NCBI RefSeq assembly: GCF_901709675.1
Contig: NC_051100.1
Span: 10,080,786-10,144,785 of the forward strand
Reading direction: 5' to 3'
DNA length: 64,000 bases
DNA from: Syngnathus acus
Taxonomy: Eukaryota; Chordata; Actinopteri; Syngnathiformes; Syngnathidae
Below the pieces are notes generated by a model, which ran no database searches, was not told the DNA's origin, and saw only the letters and a program-made list of their open reading frames with translations. This document shows, piece by piece, positions 50,321 to 62,960 of this stretch (the stretch's first letter is position 1; the number at the start of each line of letters is the position of its first letter). A program made the position numbers and the translations under genes.

Positions 50321-50696
50321 TACCGTATTTTCCTCACTATAAGGCGCACCTTCAATGAATGGCTCATTTTAAAACTTTGTCCACATATAAGGCGCACCGG
50401 ATTATAAAGCGCATAGAATAAATAACTCAACGTTGCTCAAACGTTAATGCAATCACAATATAGTAACACTCGAAATAGTGAAAACAATAACAATATATCA
50501 ATAACTCAACGTTGCTCAAACGTTAATATCACACAACACACAAAATAAACACGTAAAGCTTACTTTAATAAATTAGTCCTCATCCACGAATCCATATTGG
50601 TCCATATATAAGGCGCACCGGATTATAAGGTGCACTATCAGCTTTTGAGAAAATTTGAGGTTTTTAGGTGCGCCTTATAGTGCGGAAAATACAGTA
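50321..50696 (+). mobile_element. 'cactataaggcgcacc' inverted-repeat element, copy 2
   Basis: Starts 'taccgtattttcctcactat' and ends 'tagtgcggaaaatacagta', inverted ends flanked by TA. Internally 'aataactcaacgttgctcaa' plus 'acgttaat' occurs twice, about 85 bases apart. The centre differs from copies 1 and 3, with no coding capacity. Confidence 0.78.
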
Positions 50697-51900
50697 ATAA
50701 AAAATAATAAATTGTTGATTCCTCTCCGTATTGAGATTATGACAATGGTTATGGGGCGTAGAGTAAAATTGTTGCCAATTCTAAAATAATTTTAATTGTA
50801 ATGAAAGACTCTCTCGACATTGTCTCACCAGATAGACACAATGAGGCCAATCATGTTGTTGCAAAATTCTGAGACACCTTTGACACATAACAGCATTGAA
50901 GTGAATGCTTGTCTCACCATGTCAAGAATTCAGTACAGTACCGTGGAATAAACATGTCACTGCATCAATGCAATATATGATGCTACCTTATTGTAGTGAA
51001 TCTATCTGTGCGTATCTGTGCGAGAGCACACGATGACTGACAGCTTTAGAGGGCTGTAAAGCGCAGACGTGTCTTGGAGCAAGACAATCGTCAGCCCTCA
51101 CCGCTCGAAGCCTTTTCCTCACCTATCGATCAGCTGCAGTCAGGACGCGTATGTCCACAGGAAAGGTCACATGCTCTTTTCATGCCTCTGGTGTCACAGT
51201 GGACGAAAGCCATCGGTGGCGTACACGGCAGCCTACATTTGGAAGGCATGCAATCAGCTCGGGATGTTAACTGTGCCACTTGATCTGGGGAATTTCAATT
51301 TCTCACATCCCCCTAAAGAAAATGGCTGAGTTCATTTATCCTTGCAGCCTTGTAGGAACTTTGATGAGATTATGTTGTTCCCTCTAGTTGGCATGAAGAG
51401 TAATGTATTAATTATACTTAATCAAAGTCTGCAGATTATAGAACAGAGTAGCAAGGCTGAAAATTGAGACGACTGCATTCCAAGTGCTCGCAGGCTCCAC
51501 GCGGGTCATGTTAATGCGTTTAAAATGCTCAACGTCCTTTTGCTGAGGTTGAAATTTCAAAGTATTTGCATCTTATTAACTGCCCCAAATAGGAAAATGT
51601 TGCTCCTGGAATCTTAACGAGATGGCTATGCAGTCGAGCAGTCGAGGTGAAGACCCGGCCGGCATCGCTACTTGGGATAATAATGATGTGTTCATTCATT
51701 AATCTGCAGTTTGGAGCAGCCTCTTGATCCTCAAGGGCTACTGTGACATGGACATGTAGAAAGTCATTATGTCAGGGACTACGGGCGTATTTACATACCA
51801 CCAGGGAATTCCTATCCTGATGAGGATAAAGTTTAAGATACCCCCTGGAATGCTTGCCAGTCCATGGAAAGCCAACATCTCCACCCTGGATGTTTTAGAG

Positions 51901-52736
51901 CAGTGGTTCCCAAACTTTTGCAGGCTGGCGCCCCCTTTGGCTTCCCAGTGAATTCCTAGCGCCCCCCCCCCCCCCCCCCAAGGACCGGCATTTATATAAA
52001 TAAATAATACATTTATATAAATAAATAAATAATACATTTATAATATCATTACCATTACGTTGAATTAGTGGGAGCACTGAGTTTGTTTCTCAGAAACGAG
52101 CCGGTCCCATCTAGACGTAATCGGAGACAATGACACCCGAAGTGATTTAAGGTTTGTCTTTTATTGCAGGATGCTTGGTCTCCATGTGTTGAAGCAGTTT
52201 TGAATGCTTCACTGCCTGGTTAGTTAGCCTGTCGCCACATATTAGCTTTGCGGGCTCGACTGGGGAAACATGTCACGTGACCGGGACGAGTGTCTTGACC
52301 TGAATTAATTGATAGTCGATAAAAAAAAAAATTCTGTGCGGCTTGGCGGCCCGGTACCAAGTGACCCACGGACCGGTACCGGTCCGCGGCCCGGTGGTTG
52401 GGGACCACTGCCCTAACCAGCTCAACACAACACAACACGGCGCGTTCTGGCGAGTCCCCAATTTCATGTTGACTTGAACTCAAGATGATGTTGACCGCCA
52501 GAATGCGGTTTTTATTATAAGATAAAATTCTGAACATTACAAGCTTGAAATTACAAACCTGAGCTTTTGCTTTTGTAGTCTATGCTGTCGGATCTGACTG
52601 GGCCAGAGCGGCGTGTTGTGTACAAATCGACTGCCGCCCCTCTACCGCCCCCCTACCGCCCCTTTCTTCCTCACCGCCCCCCCAGATCTTTCCACCGCCC
52701 CCAGGGGGGCGGTACCGCCCACTTTGGGAACCACTG
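51901..52736. mobile_element. 836-bp hAT-like element with a second hAT fragment inside
   Basis: Ends 'cagtggttcccaaacttttg' and 'ctttgggaaccactg' form the terminal inverted repeat. A perfect 8-bp duplication 'ttttagag' lies at 51893-51900 and 52737-52744. Inside are an 18-base C run (51962-51979) and, at about 52340-52410, a very GC-rich segment ending 'gtggttggggaccactg' that is the terminus of a different hAT family, so one element sits inside the other. Repeated 'accgcccc' units lie near the right end. No intact transposase. Confidence 0.88.
52340..52410. mobile_element. GC-rich terminus of a second hAT family, nested
   Basis: 'ggcggcccggtaccaagtga', 'cggaccggtaccggtccgcg' and the end 'gtggttggggaccactg' match a widespread vertebrate hAT-type terminus. 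The opposite terminus is not recognisable, so the copy is truncated or too diverged. Confidence 0.6.
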
Positions 52737-54089
52737 TTTTAGAGCCTTCAACACACATAACATTATTTTTTGTGGCAGGTCATAGAAGTAGCCAGAAAAA
52801 AATACTCTATCATGGGAAGAACATACAAACTCCTCATATTGAAGTCCCTAAAGCCCAGTGACTGTGTATATTTCATTTGTCAACGTGTGATTTGTGATTA
52901 AAAACAAAAACACTGAAAGTTGCGATTGAGTTGTGGATTTTCATTTGAAATTTTACAGGCGTCACAAAAATATGCCATTTGGCACTGAGGGTTGAGGGAC
53001 TTCATTTCAAAAAGCTCAAGGGCAAATGACAAAATTGCACATAAAAAACATCATTTTTATCACTTGCTTAAAAATAATTTGCAATCAAATACAGCCTAAA
53101 ATCTGCAGATGCTCGACATTGATCTAAAAAATCGAAAGTTGTCGCACTTCAGTGACACTGACTTGGCCATTGAAAAATATTCCAATAGCCTTCACAATAT
53201 ATTTCAATTTACAAAGCATTGTCCTCTCAGTTACACCATATTGGCTTTAATATGGGCATACACACCTCACTTTTCATCGAACAAACAGAACTTCTATCAG
53301 AAGTCACATCATCCAGTAGTCATGCATGCTTGATTTTCAAGAGCTTTCTGTCATCTGGCCATCATACCCACAGGAAACATTGGGGGGTGGAGTGAGAGGT
53401 CAACCGATTAAGTCATTGAAGAGCTGTGTGTCAAGATTTTGGTCCTCCGTGACATTGATCTGATTTATTTTGACACCCAACAGCATTTTGCAGCTCTACA
53501 GAAACCAAGCCATGCATGAACAAATGAGACCATGAATGACTAGAGTAGAACATGTGATTCTGATTTGATTATTTATCGACAAGTTATTTTGTTAGTCCCT
53601 GCATTGAATAAACGAGGCGAGGGATTTGAACAAAGAAGGGCAAAGAGAGAAAAAAGGTGCCATTATCAATTAGCAAACATGCGTCATGCTGTGTGTTGCT
53701 GTGACTTTGTGGTTGTGACTGCTTGCTATGCATCAGTCAACCCCATTACCAAACCTCTCCCAAATGTCATTAGAATCAGTGACCTTTCGGAAGACCACCA
53801 GCATTCTCAAATACAATAATATGAAACTCAATGCATCAGCTCGACTGTTTATTCATTTTTGTCATTCAGTCAGGTTGCGTTTACACTGCTTGGTTTCAGT
53901 GAACTTTTTTGCTTGGGGAATAATTCAGATATGCATCATGGCAAAATGGATGGAATTGGATTTCATCAGATAGGAAGAATGTATGTCTCTTCTAAATGTA
54001 GATTAAAGTCAGAGTAGAATACAATTTCTGACAATGTGACCGCTAAAAAATGGACGGGTCTGATGTGAGCCTTCAGGAAACAAACGCTG

Positions 54090-54330
54090 ATCAGTGATCC
54101 ATCTGTTCAGTCACTGTTCCGGATCGGGGCGTGCGTCAGGTTTTTAAGCTCTTTTCAGTATTCTCAGTATTCTCTTGCTACAAGAGCAATTAATGCAAAT
54201 CCTACTGATGCTTTGTATGCCATTCACCTAAACTCCTCCCAGCATCTTCTCTGAGCTAATTTGCCCATTTTCTGGGTGCTTGAGTGAGAAATTGATTCAC
54301 TTTTAGCTCCAGGGATTTTACTTTTGACCT
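54090..54330. promoter_or_regulatory. Candidate conserved element with octamer-like site
   Basis: A transposon-free stretch with 'gcaattaatgcaaatcct' near 54187, which overlaps a POU octamer (ATGCAAAT) and a homeodomain core, followed by 'gagctaatttgcccatttt'. The pattern is typical of vertebrate developmental enhancers. Function is inference only. Confidence 0.3.
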
Positions 54331-55009
54331 CCGTGTTGGGAAAGAAAAAAACAAAAGATTCAGAATATTGCAAAGATTAGCTGTATCAACTGTTTGACGT
54401 AACCTTAGGTATGAAAATTAAATATAGAATCACACACAGACAAGAAGTCCCATTGTTAGACCAGATATAATTTGACCTTTTGAGGCCATAGCTCTTTTCA
54501 AAGTATTTCATCCGGCACTAATCTCCTCTGGGTTTTGTTTCCCACTGCAAACATGACTTCCTCTAAGCATCAGTCAACTTGCAAACTGATTTGGCGTCAC
54601 TTGAGGTTTCATTCTCAGGCTTTGATACAGCTCCATCCTGAAAGTAGATCAAGAGATAATGATGTTTCGCCCTTGTGCTCATGACACGTTTCATCCATGT
54701 TGATACATTGTCTCGTTAATATCCACTCCAAGGTTTTGAAAGAGGAGTCTAAACTGAAGAGGGCATTCTAATTTAGTCCAACGGGCTCAGAACCAATTGA
54801 TTTTCATGCCACTCTTACATGAAGACTACACACTCACTTATGTGTTTCTAAGTTTCCACCGCTAAGAGCATCATGATTAGAAGATAAGAAGTTAATTGCG
54901 TGTCACGTCAACATCACAAATTAAGGCAGGAACTATATGCCCTGCAAAAAAGTCATTCGGATTACTATCGAACGATTTCAATTTGATTCCATCAGAAAAT
55001 ATGCATAAT

Positions 55010-55195
55010 TGAGTAAGCATATTGGAAAAGTGGTTTGCCCATCTGCCTCACACTTAGAGGAAATGGGTTTGAATCCCAGTTGGAAGTCTTCCTTCTATAT
55101 TCCAAAAACATCCTCCTTACTTTCATAGACTAGTCATACTAAGTGTCCATATATGGTTGATAAATAATTGCCTATACCTGCCATTCAGGGTGTTA
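55010..55195 (+). repeat. Dispersed fish repeat with tRNA-like head
   Basis: 'agtggtttgcccatctgcct' resembles a tRNA A-box region and 'gggtttgaatcccagttgg' a B box, followed by 'tattccaaaaacatcctcct'. It is a SINE-like head of the dispersed family, not a folding tRNA gene. Confidence 0.65.
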
Positions 55196-55988
55196 TTGCA
55201 GCACACAGCGTTTCAGCAATATAATGATGTAAAGTAGCCTCAGGAGTAACCAGTCACCAGTTTGCTGGGGCGGTGGAAGTGGCTCCTTGATCCTCAGTAG
55301 ATGTCGTGGTGACGCACGTCCACCCAAGCAAAAGATTTTGGGACTGCTCAGTAGTGCTGTTCAATATGTGATTAGGCATAAAATGAAATTGAAAACTATA
55401 ACGTGAAATCACTTATTTTGAGTTTTGACTGCAAAACTTCAAATAAAATTTGTAATCTGATGTTTTCCAATATTTCCATCAACATATTCACTGTAAGATA
55501 TTTTATTTGTACATGATGCTCAATATTAAAGATATGAAATAAAAATTATTCCATTCATCTCTTTTCTATATTGTTTGCCCTCACTGAGGTTGTTTACCTC
55601 ATTCTGCCATACTTTATTTATATATTTAAAGCAGACTCTCATGAATCAGGTTTTTCCTTTAAAGAAATCATGGAAATTTTGATCAGACGAAAGGATTCTC
55701 AAGGTAAAACGGCGTCACTGTGCGGCTAACTGATGTTAGCAGTTTCTACAATCTGTACACTTATCTAGTGCATCATTCTACACATTAAGATGTTAGCGAT
55801 CAATGAGTGTAGAAAGACCGAGGTGGCGATTGAGATGGTGTTTGGCTGCAAATTAGACCCTTGAACTTTTGACGGTGACCCTGCCAACGGCATAGGCCAA
55901 CATTCATCATACATTTAACGCTATTTGCAATCGTCGCGAAAGTCGATTGAGGTTTGGCGACTGGTGGGTTGTCAATAACTATTTAAGG

Positions 55989-56315
55989 CACAGGTGTCAA
56001 ACTCAAGGCCCGGGGGCCAGATACGGCCCGCCACATCATTTTATGTGGCCCGCGAAGACAAATTGTGCATCAAATTCGTGTGTCATGACTAGAATTGCAG
56101 ATTGTCTTCACTTTTAATATCTTTTTTTTTAAATATTTGACCAATTTTTACTCGTATGATTTGAAAACGAGTTATTTGTCAGTTTGTTTTGTAGCTTTTA
56201 CTGTATATAATATGAGGTGCTCATACATTTATTTGGGTTGACAGTCATAATGGCCCTCCGAAAGAAGCTATGACTACAATGCGGCCCGCGAAAAAAAATG
56301 AGTTTGACACCCCTG
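55989..56315 (-). mobile_element. hAT MITE, family A copy 3 (inverted)
   Basis: Begins 'cacaggtgtcaaactcaagg' and ends 'aatgagtttgacacccctg', the reverse of copies 1 and 2. Flanks 'atttaagg' (55981-55988) and 'gtttaagg' (56316-56323) match at seven of eight. Confidence 0.9.
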
Positions 56316-57346
56316 GTTTAAGGTGTACCAGTGTGCAAATCAATTGCATGTTCTCAAAGTCAGAAAGCAGGATGCAGTGGGAGCAATATCACCAACTGAG
56401 TTCTGAGAACAGTCACACTGAGGTTTCATATTCTCCATGGCAACGCTTTCATAAACGTTATATGTCATCTCTTTAACATGTTGTCATTCAGCACATTGTG
56501 TACTAAAATACAGTAACCTTGATGTATGGCATCCTGCTGCCTTGCTGTGAAAACAACACATTATTCTTTCCGTTTTTTTTTACATCCCCTGTGCCATTTT
56601 CGATATGAACAACAATAAATATAGCATGAAAATTCCGTGACACAGTGTTTCATTACCTTTCAGTGGCACTTAGAGAGAAATGCAGCCTGCTGGCATCTGC
56701 ACACAAACCAACTCAGCCAAATTATTTCTGTGTATGTCCACCACAAAACCTTTATTAACTGTTCTGGCAATTTTAGAGAATCATTTGTCATACGTATAAA
56801 AAAAGTTCACCTGTTAAGTTCCTCATGTTTCCCTTTGTGTTAATTACAGTGACACGTTTTTGCCGTTGCGTTCAGATTTATTGCGTTTCCGCTAAATTGT
56901 GTGTGGGCAGTTAACAGGGCCATTAAACGGCATCATGCTTGTTGAACTGCTTGCAGTTAAAAAAAAAAAAACGTTTGTTTTTGTTCCCTTGAACAATCAT
57001 CCCACAAGGGTTGTTGTTTCAAGTCCAGTTTTTAATTATTAAAGGGGTTGGGGGGGAGGGCAGGGAGCTGTCAAGTGTAAGTCTTTTATGATCGTCCCCT
57101 AAGTCAAGTGAGTGTCATTATCCTCTGTGAAGGTCTGATATTTCCCTGCAGGAGTGCTGCCAATTGTATTTGTTTTTGGCACATCTTTAGCATTGTCCTG
57201 TTTAGAAGCAGAGCAGGTCCCTGGAGAGTGTTGCATACACAGCAGATTCCATTTGTCACACTTTCTAATGCCTTCGCCTGTGTGGATCTATTAAAACTTC
57301 TCACTGCCAGATAGTTAGCATGTTGCAGACAGATGGGGAAAACAGA

Positions 57347-57365
57347 GGGGGGGGGGGGGGGGGGG
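57347..57365. repeat. 19-base G homopolymer
   Basis: An uninterrupted G run, mirrored elsewhere by C runs at 62439-62451 and 63277-63289. Such tracts are sequencing-error prone and can form quadruplexes. Confidence 0.95.
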
Positions 57366-57959
57366 TTTGCTGTAGCTAAATAGACTCGCTGTCTCATCGT
57401 TGTCAGTAACTTTTCTGTACAGGGTGTGCATGCTTGATGTTGATTTTATGCTCCCTGCAGTTGAGATGCTCAATAAATACTGTATGCAGACTAGCCAGAT
57501 GATGAAATTTATTTTTCGGAGATTGCAGCATGGCAGAAAGTAAATGAAGATAAATCCTAATGGCGTTCCTAATTGACCACAGGAGATTGGTCGGAGAAGG
57601 CCACACGTCTTTTAGCTGCCGTATGCACGGAAAGTGTCACCGGGTTCCAAGAATAACATGTTTGCGTTCTTGCAGATGACATTGACTTGCTTGGTTAATA
57701 CCAGCATGACATTCTCATCCTTCCTGATACGTGTCTGGAATGTTTAACAGAGGCAGTCTTTCACATAAATGTCCCTTTTCCAGATTCAAGTGTGTAATAC
57801 CACACTGCGCAGACACTTTGATGAGCAGGCTATGCTGCTTGCACCTGAAGACCATCTGTCTTCCATTAGCCCTCACATTGAACCATTTTCAGATATTACT
57901 GTTCTACTTTGTACTTTCCCTAGGATTGGAAAGAAATATTGATCACACAGCTATCTGTC

Positions 57960-57979
57960 ATATATATATATATATATAA
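57960..57979. repeat. Short (TA)n tract
   Basis: About ten TA units directly abutting the left end of the next element, a likely TA-targeted insertion site. Confidence 0.9.
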
Positions 57980-58290
57980 TACCGTATTTTCCGCACTATA
58001 AGGCGCACCTAAAAACCTCCAATTTACCCATAAGCCGACAGTGCGCCTTATAATCAGGTGCGCCTTATATATGGACCAATATTGAGCCACTACAGCAGGC
58101 GTGTCCAAAGTCCGGCCTGTGGGCCAAATGTATATATCTTATACATGGACAAAGTTTTCAAATGGGCCATTCATTGAAGGTGCGCCTTATAATCCAGTGC
58201 GCCTTATATATGGACAAAGTTTTAAAATGGGCCATTCATGGAAGGTGCGCCTTATAATCCGGTGTGCCTTACAGTGCGGAAAATACGGTG
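57980..58290 (-). mobile_element. 'cactataaggcgcacc' inverted-repeat element, copy 3
   Basis: Starts 'taccgtattttccgcactat' and ends 'acagtgcggaaaatacggtg'. Relative to copy 1 it is inverted; it carries the same embedded hAT-like end ('gcaggcgtgtccaaagtccg'). The segment with 'ggacaaagtttt' and 'gggccattcat' is duplicated in tandem near the right end. Non-coding. Confidence 0.8.
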
Positions 58291-58689
58291 TGTGTGTATA
58301 TAAACAATGACAAAAAGATGAAAATGAAAACATTTTCAAAAGAAAGGTTCTTTTAGTTTTCCTTCACATCAATTTTAAATTTGTAGTTCAGATATTTAGT
58401 TAACATAAATGAATTGTGGCAGCGTATCAAGGGATGTAGAGATTCTGTATCTCAGATAAAATGGCAGGAAAGTCACAGGTAGCAACATTTTTCCGTCTTG
58501 TAGATGTGGGGTGGCCCCGCTACTGTCGTGTTTTTCCTCAGTGTATCGATGATCTACTTCCCGCTAACAAAAAAAGGCGCTTTTTTTTTCAGCAGCCGAC
58601 AGCTTTGATTTAACTCCTCCACCTAACTTTCATGTATTATTCAAAAGCTTTTCAAAAATACAGAAACACAACACGTGTCCGAGAAAATG

Positions 58690-59170
58690 ACTCTTAAGGC
58701 TATTTCTCCATTGAAGCATAAATTAATGAACACTTACACACTAAATTCAGCAGCATTGCAGCAAATTATCCCAAGGCAGGCACCTCACTTTCTATCAAGT
58801 CAGCAGAAAGTGCATCCGAGTTTGCACTGAGACTTCACTTTGCTGCACTGGAGACACTTTGGCGGTGCAATCATTTCAGGAAATAAAGCCCACACGTTTA
58901 AATCAAGGGGGACTTGTGCGGAAATGAACCCATCTCTCTTTGAAAGTCTCAGACCCTCAGCGGTCATGCTACATTTCTCGGCAACCATGCTAATTTTCTC
59001 GACACGCACTGAGGGAGGGCCTTTGCATGCATCTCTCATGCTGCAGGGATTAATATGAAACCTAATAAGGCGATCGCAGTTAGGAATTAACACAGAGAAG
59101 CTTCCATAAGAGTCCAAATAGAAAGTGCAGGTGAAAAAATCTGCCGGTTGGATAAATTGGGATGCAGCGA
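58690..59170. promoter_or_regulatory. Candidate conserved non-coding block
   Basis: About 480 bases with balanced composition, no repeat signature and several homeodomain-type cores ('gcataaattaatgaacac', 'gggattaatatgaaacctaa', 'gcagttaggaattaacac'). No coding potential that resembles a family. Enhancer function is inference. Confidence 0.35.
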
Positions 59171-59554
59171 ATCACGGCCTTAAATTGTCCTGTGTGACTC
59201 ATCGAGCTCCTCGGGAAGACGTGTATACGACTCAAGAGTCTTTACAGTAAGGTTGTGTAATTATGTGGACAATAACGTAATTACACACATACTGTATACA
59301 ATGTGCGTGTGTAATCACAAAATAGTTTCTGGGATGAAGTATCGACTGTGCACTATATCACAGAGAAGAACTTTTTTCTCTTATTGTGTGCGCTGTATAT
59401 TTCTGACCTGACAAATTAAAATTTAGAACCTTGAACTATCATGATTACTTGATATTAACCAGTTACATTGTGCTCGCTGTTATTTATTTAAGGACTGTCT
59501 TAAACTATTTGGTAGGGAAGTACTTTGAAGTAGACAAGCGATCTATTATTTGTT

Positions 59555-59640
59555 TTTCGTCCCACTCGAGGCAACACGGAAGCTGGAGCCTGTCCCAGCT
59601 TTACTCAGATGTGCCTTGCAACCTCAACTGTCACCTGTCA
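59555..59640 (-). repeat. Dispersed fish repeat fragment
   Basis: 'ggaagctggagcctgtccca' then 'gctttactcagatgtgcc' fits the inverse orientation of the dispersed family. Confidence 0.5.
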
Positions 59641-60194
59641 CTCAGGAAAAAAAAAAACACTGACAGAGTTATCGGGGGGTCTGAGTATGCTAACCCATTT
59701 CTTTGTGGGTCACAACAGAGCTGTGCTTAAAGCAGGAGTTGCAAACTTTTCTCCATTGTATGTAACATAATGTTTGTCTTTTTTTAACTAGCACATTATT
59801 AATCACAGATCGATGGTTTTAAGGTCACGGCTCGATTCTCTTTGGCGAGCACAAAAGGGACAAAATCCAAAATCAAACTCTTTTGTCTTTGCGGAAACGG
59901 GAACATGTTTACTGGCATTTAAAATGAAACAGTTTGACTATTTTTCTTTCATGCATCTTACATCTTATTGGTCATTATTTTCCATTTGTTTATCTTCTCT
60001 TTTCTTTCGGGTCATTTTGTACCCATACTGTGAAACACCATCTTATCAGGTTTCAAGCATCTGGCTGAATATCAGCAAAGAGCACACACTTGAGAACTCA
60101 TCCTTGCTACGTCTGACAGCAGTCACATCATCAGCTAGAATTGCACTCAGTCGTGTCATTATTAAAAAAAAAAAAACAGTTCAAATAATGCTTT

Positions 60195-60246
60195 ATATTA
60201 TTATTTTATTTTATTATTATATTATGTTATGTTATATTATATTATA
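60195..60246. repeat. ATT/TTATA-rich low-complexity tract
   Basis: Repeated 'ttatattattattttatt' style units without a fixed period. Confidence 0.85.
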
Positions 60247-62429
60247 GTCTCTTTCTATGTCTATCATTAAAACCAGACTTTTGCTAAATTGGGCCAGCTG
60301 GACGGTACTTGCAATTTACAAGGAAATTGGATTACTGCAGGTGAAATCCATTTTTTTTTTTGCTCTAATATCAAGGCAAACAAAGCACATGAATATTTCA
60401 TCCCAGTTAAATTATACCCCGCAATCTCTCCTATCGCTTTAGATTTGTTTGCTCACAATGCTAATGATAAGCTCTGTCTATGTAATCATCACTTCACTGT
60501 CAGGCCATTTTTCCCGCATTAGATATGCGTGTCTGCCTGATAAAAATGCCATTCATCATGAAAGATGAGTCTTGTTTTTTTAAATACATAATGATCACAG
60601 TTTATCCTCTTTTCAGATTAATCAATATTTGCCAAAATGAATGCTCACCATCTGACTGACTGAAATTAATTACATCTACCTGAGAAAAAAGTGCAGTGCA
60701 ATGTCTTCAAAACATTCCACTGAATGAGTTTTGGAGAGTTTTGGAGTTGCACGGAAGCAAATGTCAGGCGAGGATGTGTCATAGATTCATAGACTGAAAG
60801 AAACCAATGTTAAATTGAATCATTTTGTGATACCCAGCTACAAAAAAATATTTTATAAGCCACAAAATCGCCAGCATCATTTCTGTAAATACGTACATTG
60901 AAAAACATTTTCATCTTTATTGACCTTTCAATCACAAACGTGAGTGTTTCTTGTTTGGATTTTTATGTAGTGCCCTCATCTGTGGTAAGACTTGCGGTTC
61001 ACAGATGCTCTTCATCCATTCTGGCTCATCTTGAGCTTTCATCAAACGAGTATGGGGAAAAACAAATCAGTGTCTTTATGCGCAAAGCCGGTAGACATAC
61101 CCTGAAAGACTTGCTGCTATAATTGCAGGGAAAGGTGCTGCTACGAAATATCGATGCAGGAGCGCTGCATACAAATGCACAGCACATTCTGCAGGTTTCT
61201 ATTTGCCTAAACATCTAAAAGCTACATACTTTGTGATAGTCAGTCATAAAATCTCAATAAAAAGCATTCAAGTATTGACATGTTTTATATACGTGTATAG
61301 TGCTTTGTTTATAATTACTAAAGCATGTTGTTATTTAAATGGTGGGATGGGTTCCAACTTTAAATATTTGCTTACGTGATGTTTTTTTTTTGCATAATGC
61401 TTAATGACCCCACTCTAATGTCTCTTTTATTAGCGTCTCACCAAAATATTTGCTTGATTGCTTCAGATAATTATGTTAAATTTTTTACATTACATTTTCT
61501 ATGTATGTTTAGAAGCAGGGGGTCATTTTTAATTGTTGATAAGAACTTCTCACTTGTGCCTCTAATAATGATGCCCCAAAACAAGCACTTGAAGCAAATA
61601 AGCAAGCACCTTAGCAACAGGCTCATTGGGGTTCTTCCTCAGCAATTTTGTATGAAGTGAGTGAAGTAAGTGGTGGTCGCAAATCGATATTTTATATTGT
61701 CGAACACGCAGTATTTTTGCCTGAGTCACATTTTGGGAAAACAAGAAATTAAACAAAAATTTTAGAAAACACACCAGTAGTTTTTTTTACTGTCTTTATT
61801 CTTTCATTTACCTTTTAGTTACATTTTCAATAAAAAGAAACATTTTAATTTCCAAAAACATTGAATTATGACTTAGGCAGTTATACTATGTGGCTGATAA
61901 TATACATTTTTTTCTCTTCAAATGAATTGACATCTTATAAAAGTAAGTTAGTAGTATAAAAAAAATGTCAAGGGATCTGTGACACCATTTTGGAGTGAAC
62001 ACGGAGTTTATATAATGCCCCATCTCACCAACACGAAATCAAATGCATCGTTATTAACCCTCAGAGAAATATGAATAATTAAACCATGACCACTTATTTC
62101 GCTTGAATGCACATATTTATTTAATTATTCAAGACCACTGTTATTCACACCTCTTTATGTGATATGACTGTGTGGTGTGAATATTTCAATGGGAAAAAAA
62201 ATGTGTGAACTCTGTTTTGCACTGATTTCCAATCTCCATCTTCTAATGTGCTTTTGTGTGCAATGGATAATGGATGGCACCAAGACTGGAACTGTATTTC
62301 ATACAGAATCAAGCATAGTTTTTATCATTAATAAACATTGAAATAAAGTTTCAGTGACTTTGATCAACTGATTGACTTGAAGGTGACAGTGAACGAATCA
62401 ACAGACAAAAGTGAGCATTCAGATGAGTT

Positions 62430-62451
62430 TTTTTTTCTCCCCCCCCCCCCC
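62430..62451. repeat. T run followed by 13-base C run
   Basis: Homopyrimidine tract of mixed T then pure C (62439-62451). Confidence 0.92.
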
Positions 62452-62599
62452 ATTCATTTGACTTCACTAAAATGAATCATTTTCTTTACTTGAACTTTCT
62501 GGCCTGACGTCACCACTGTTGACATCTCATCAGGAATTGCTCAGCTCTATAGAGGAGTGACACACAATGCATCATTCTTATCAGATGAATGGCAGGTTT

Positions 62600-62960
62600 T
62601 TGTGAGGCACTGTCAAAAAGGCAGAAATCCAACTTGAGCTTCTCTTTAATGCAAACACAATTTATTCGCTGCAGAGGAGCTCCTGCTGAATTATTGTAAT
62701 TATTGCAGAGGAAAGAAATTGTGGGCCTGAGAGATGAATGAGCAGATGTTACACTAGCACCCAAGAGACATCAGCTCACATTAGACTGAGCAGATGAGAA
62801 CATTAGCAACAGGCCACTCAAACATAGTAATCAATGAGTGTAATTAATTCACAAGAGAGACAGATAATTGATAATTTCACTGCCTGCTTCTGCCTCCTCA
62901 CTAATCGTCTATAATGTTCCTGATATAAAGTTGCTAAGACCAGCGGAATTACATGTTTAA
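62600..62960. promoter_or_regulatory. Candidate conserved non-coding block
   Basis: Transposon-free, with clustered homeodomain cores: 'gctgaattattgtaattatt', 'agtgtaattaattcacaaga' and 'gataattgataatttcactg'. This density of TAAT cores in unique DNA is common in deeply conserved developmental enhancers. Inference only. Confidence 0.35.

Noticed and set aside
55015-55085. tRNA gene at the A/B-box-like sequence
   Set aside because: A and B boxes are present but no acceptor stem or cloverleaf can be drawn; it is the head of a dispersed SINE-like repeat.
59813-60247. 144-codon plus-strand frame as a gene
   Set aside because: Ends in a low-complexity Ile/Tyr-rich tail from an ATT-rich repeat; no domain recognised.
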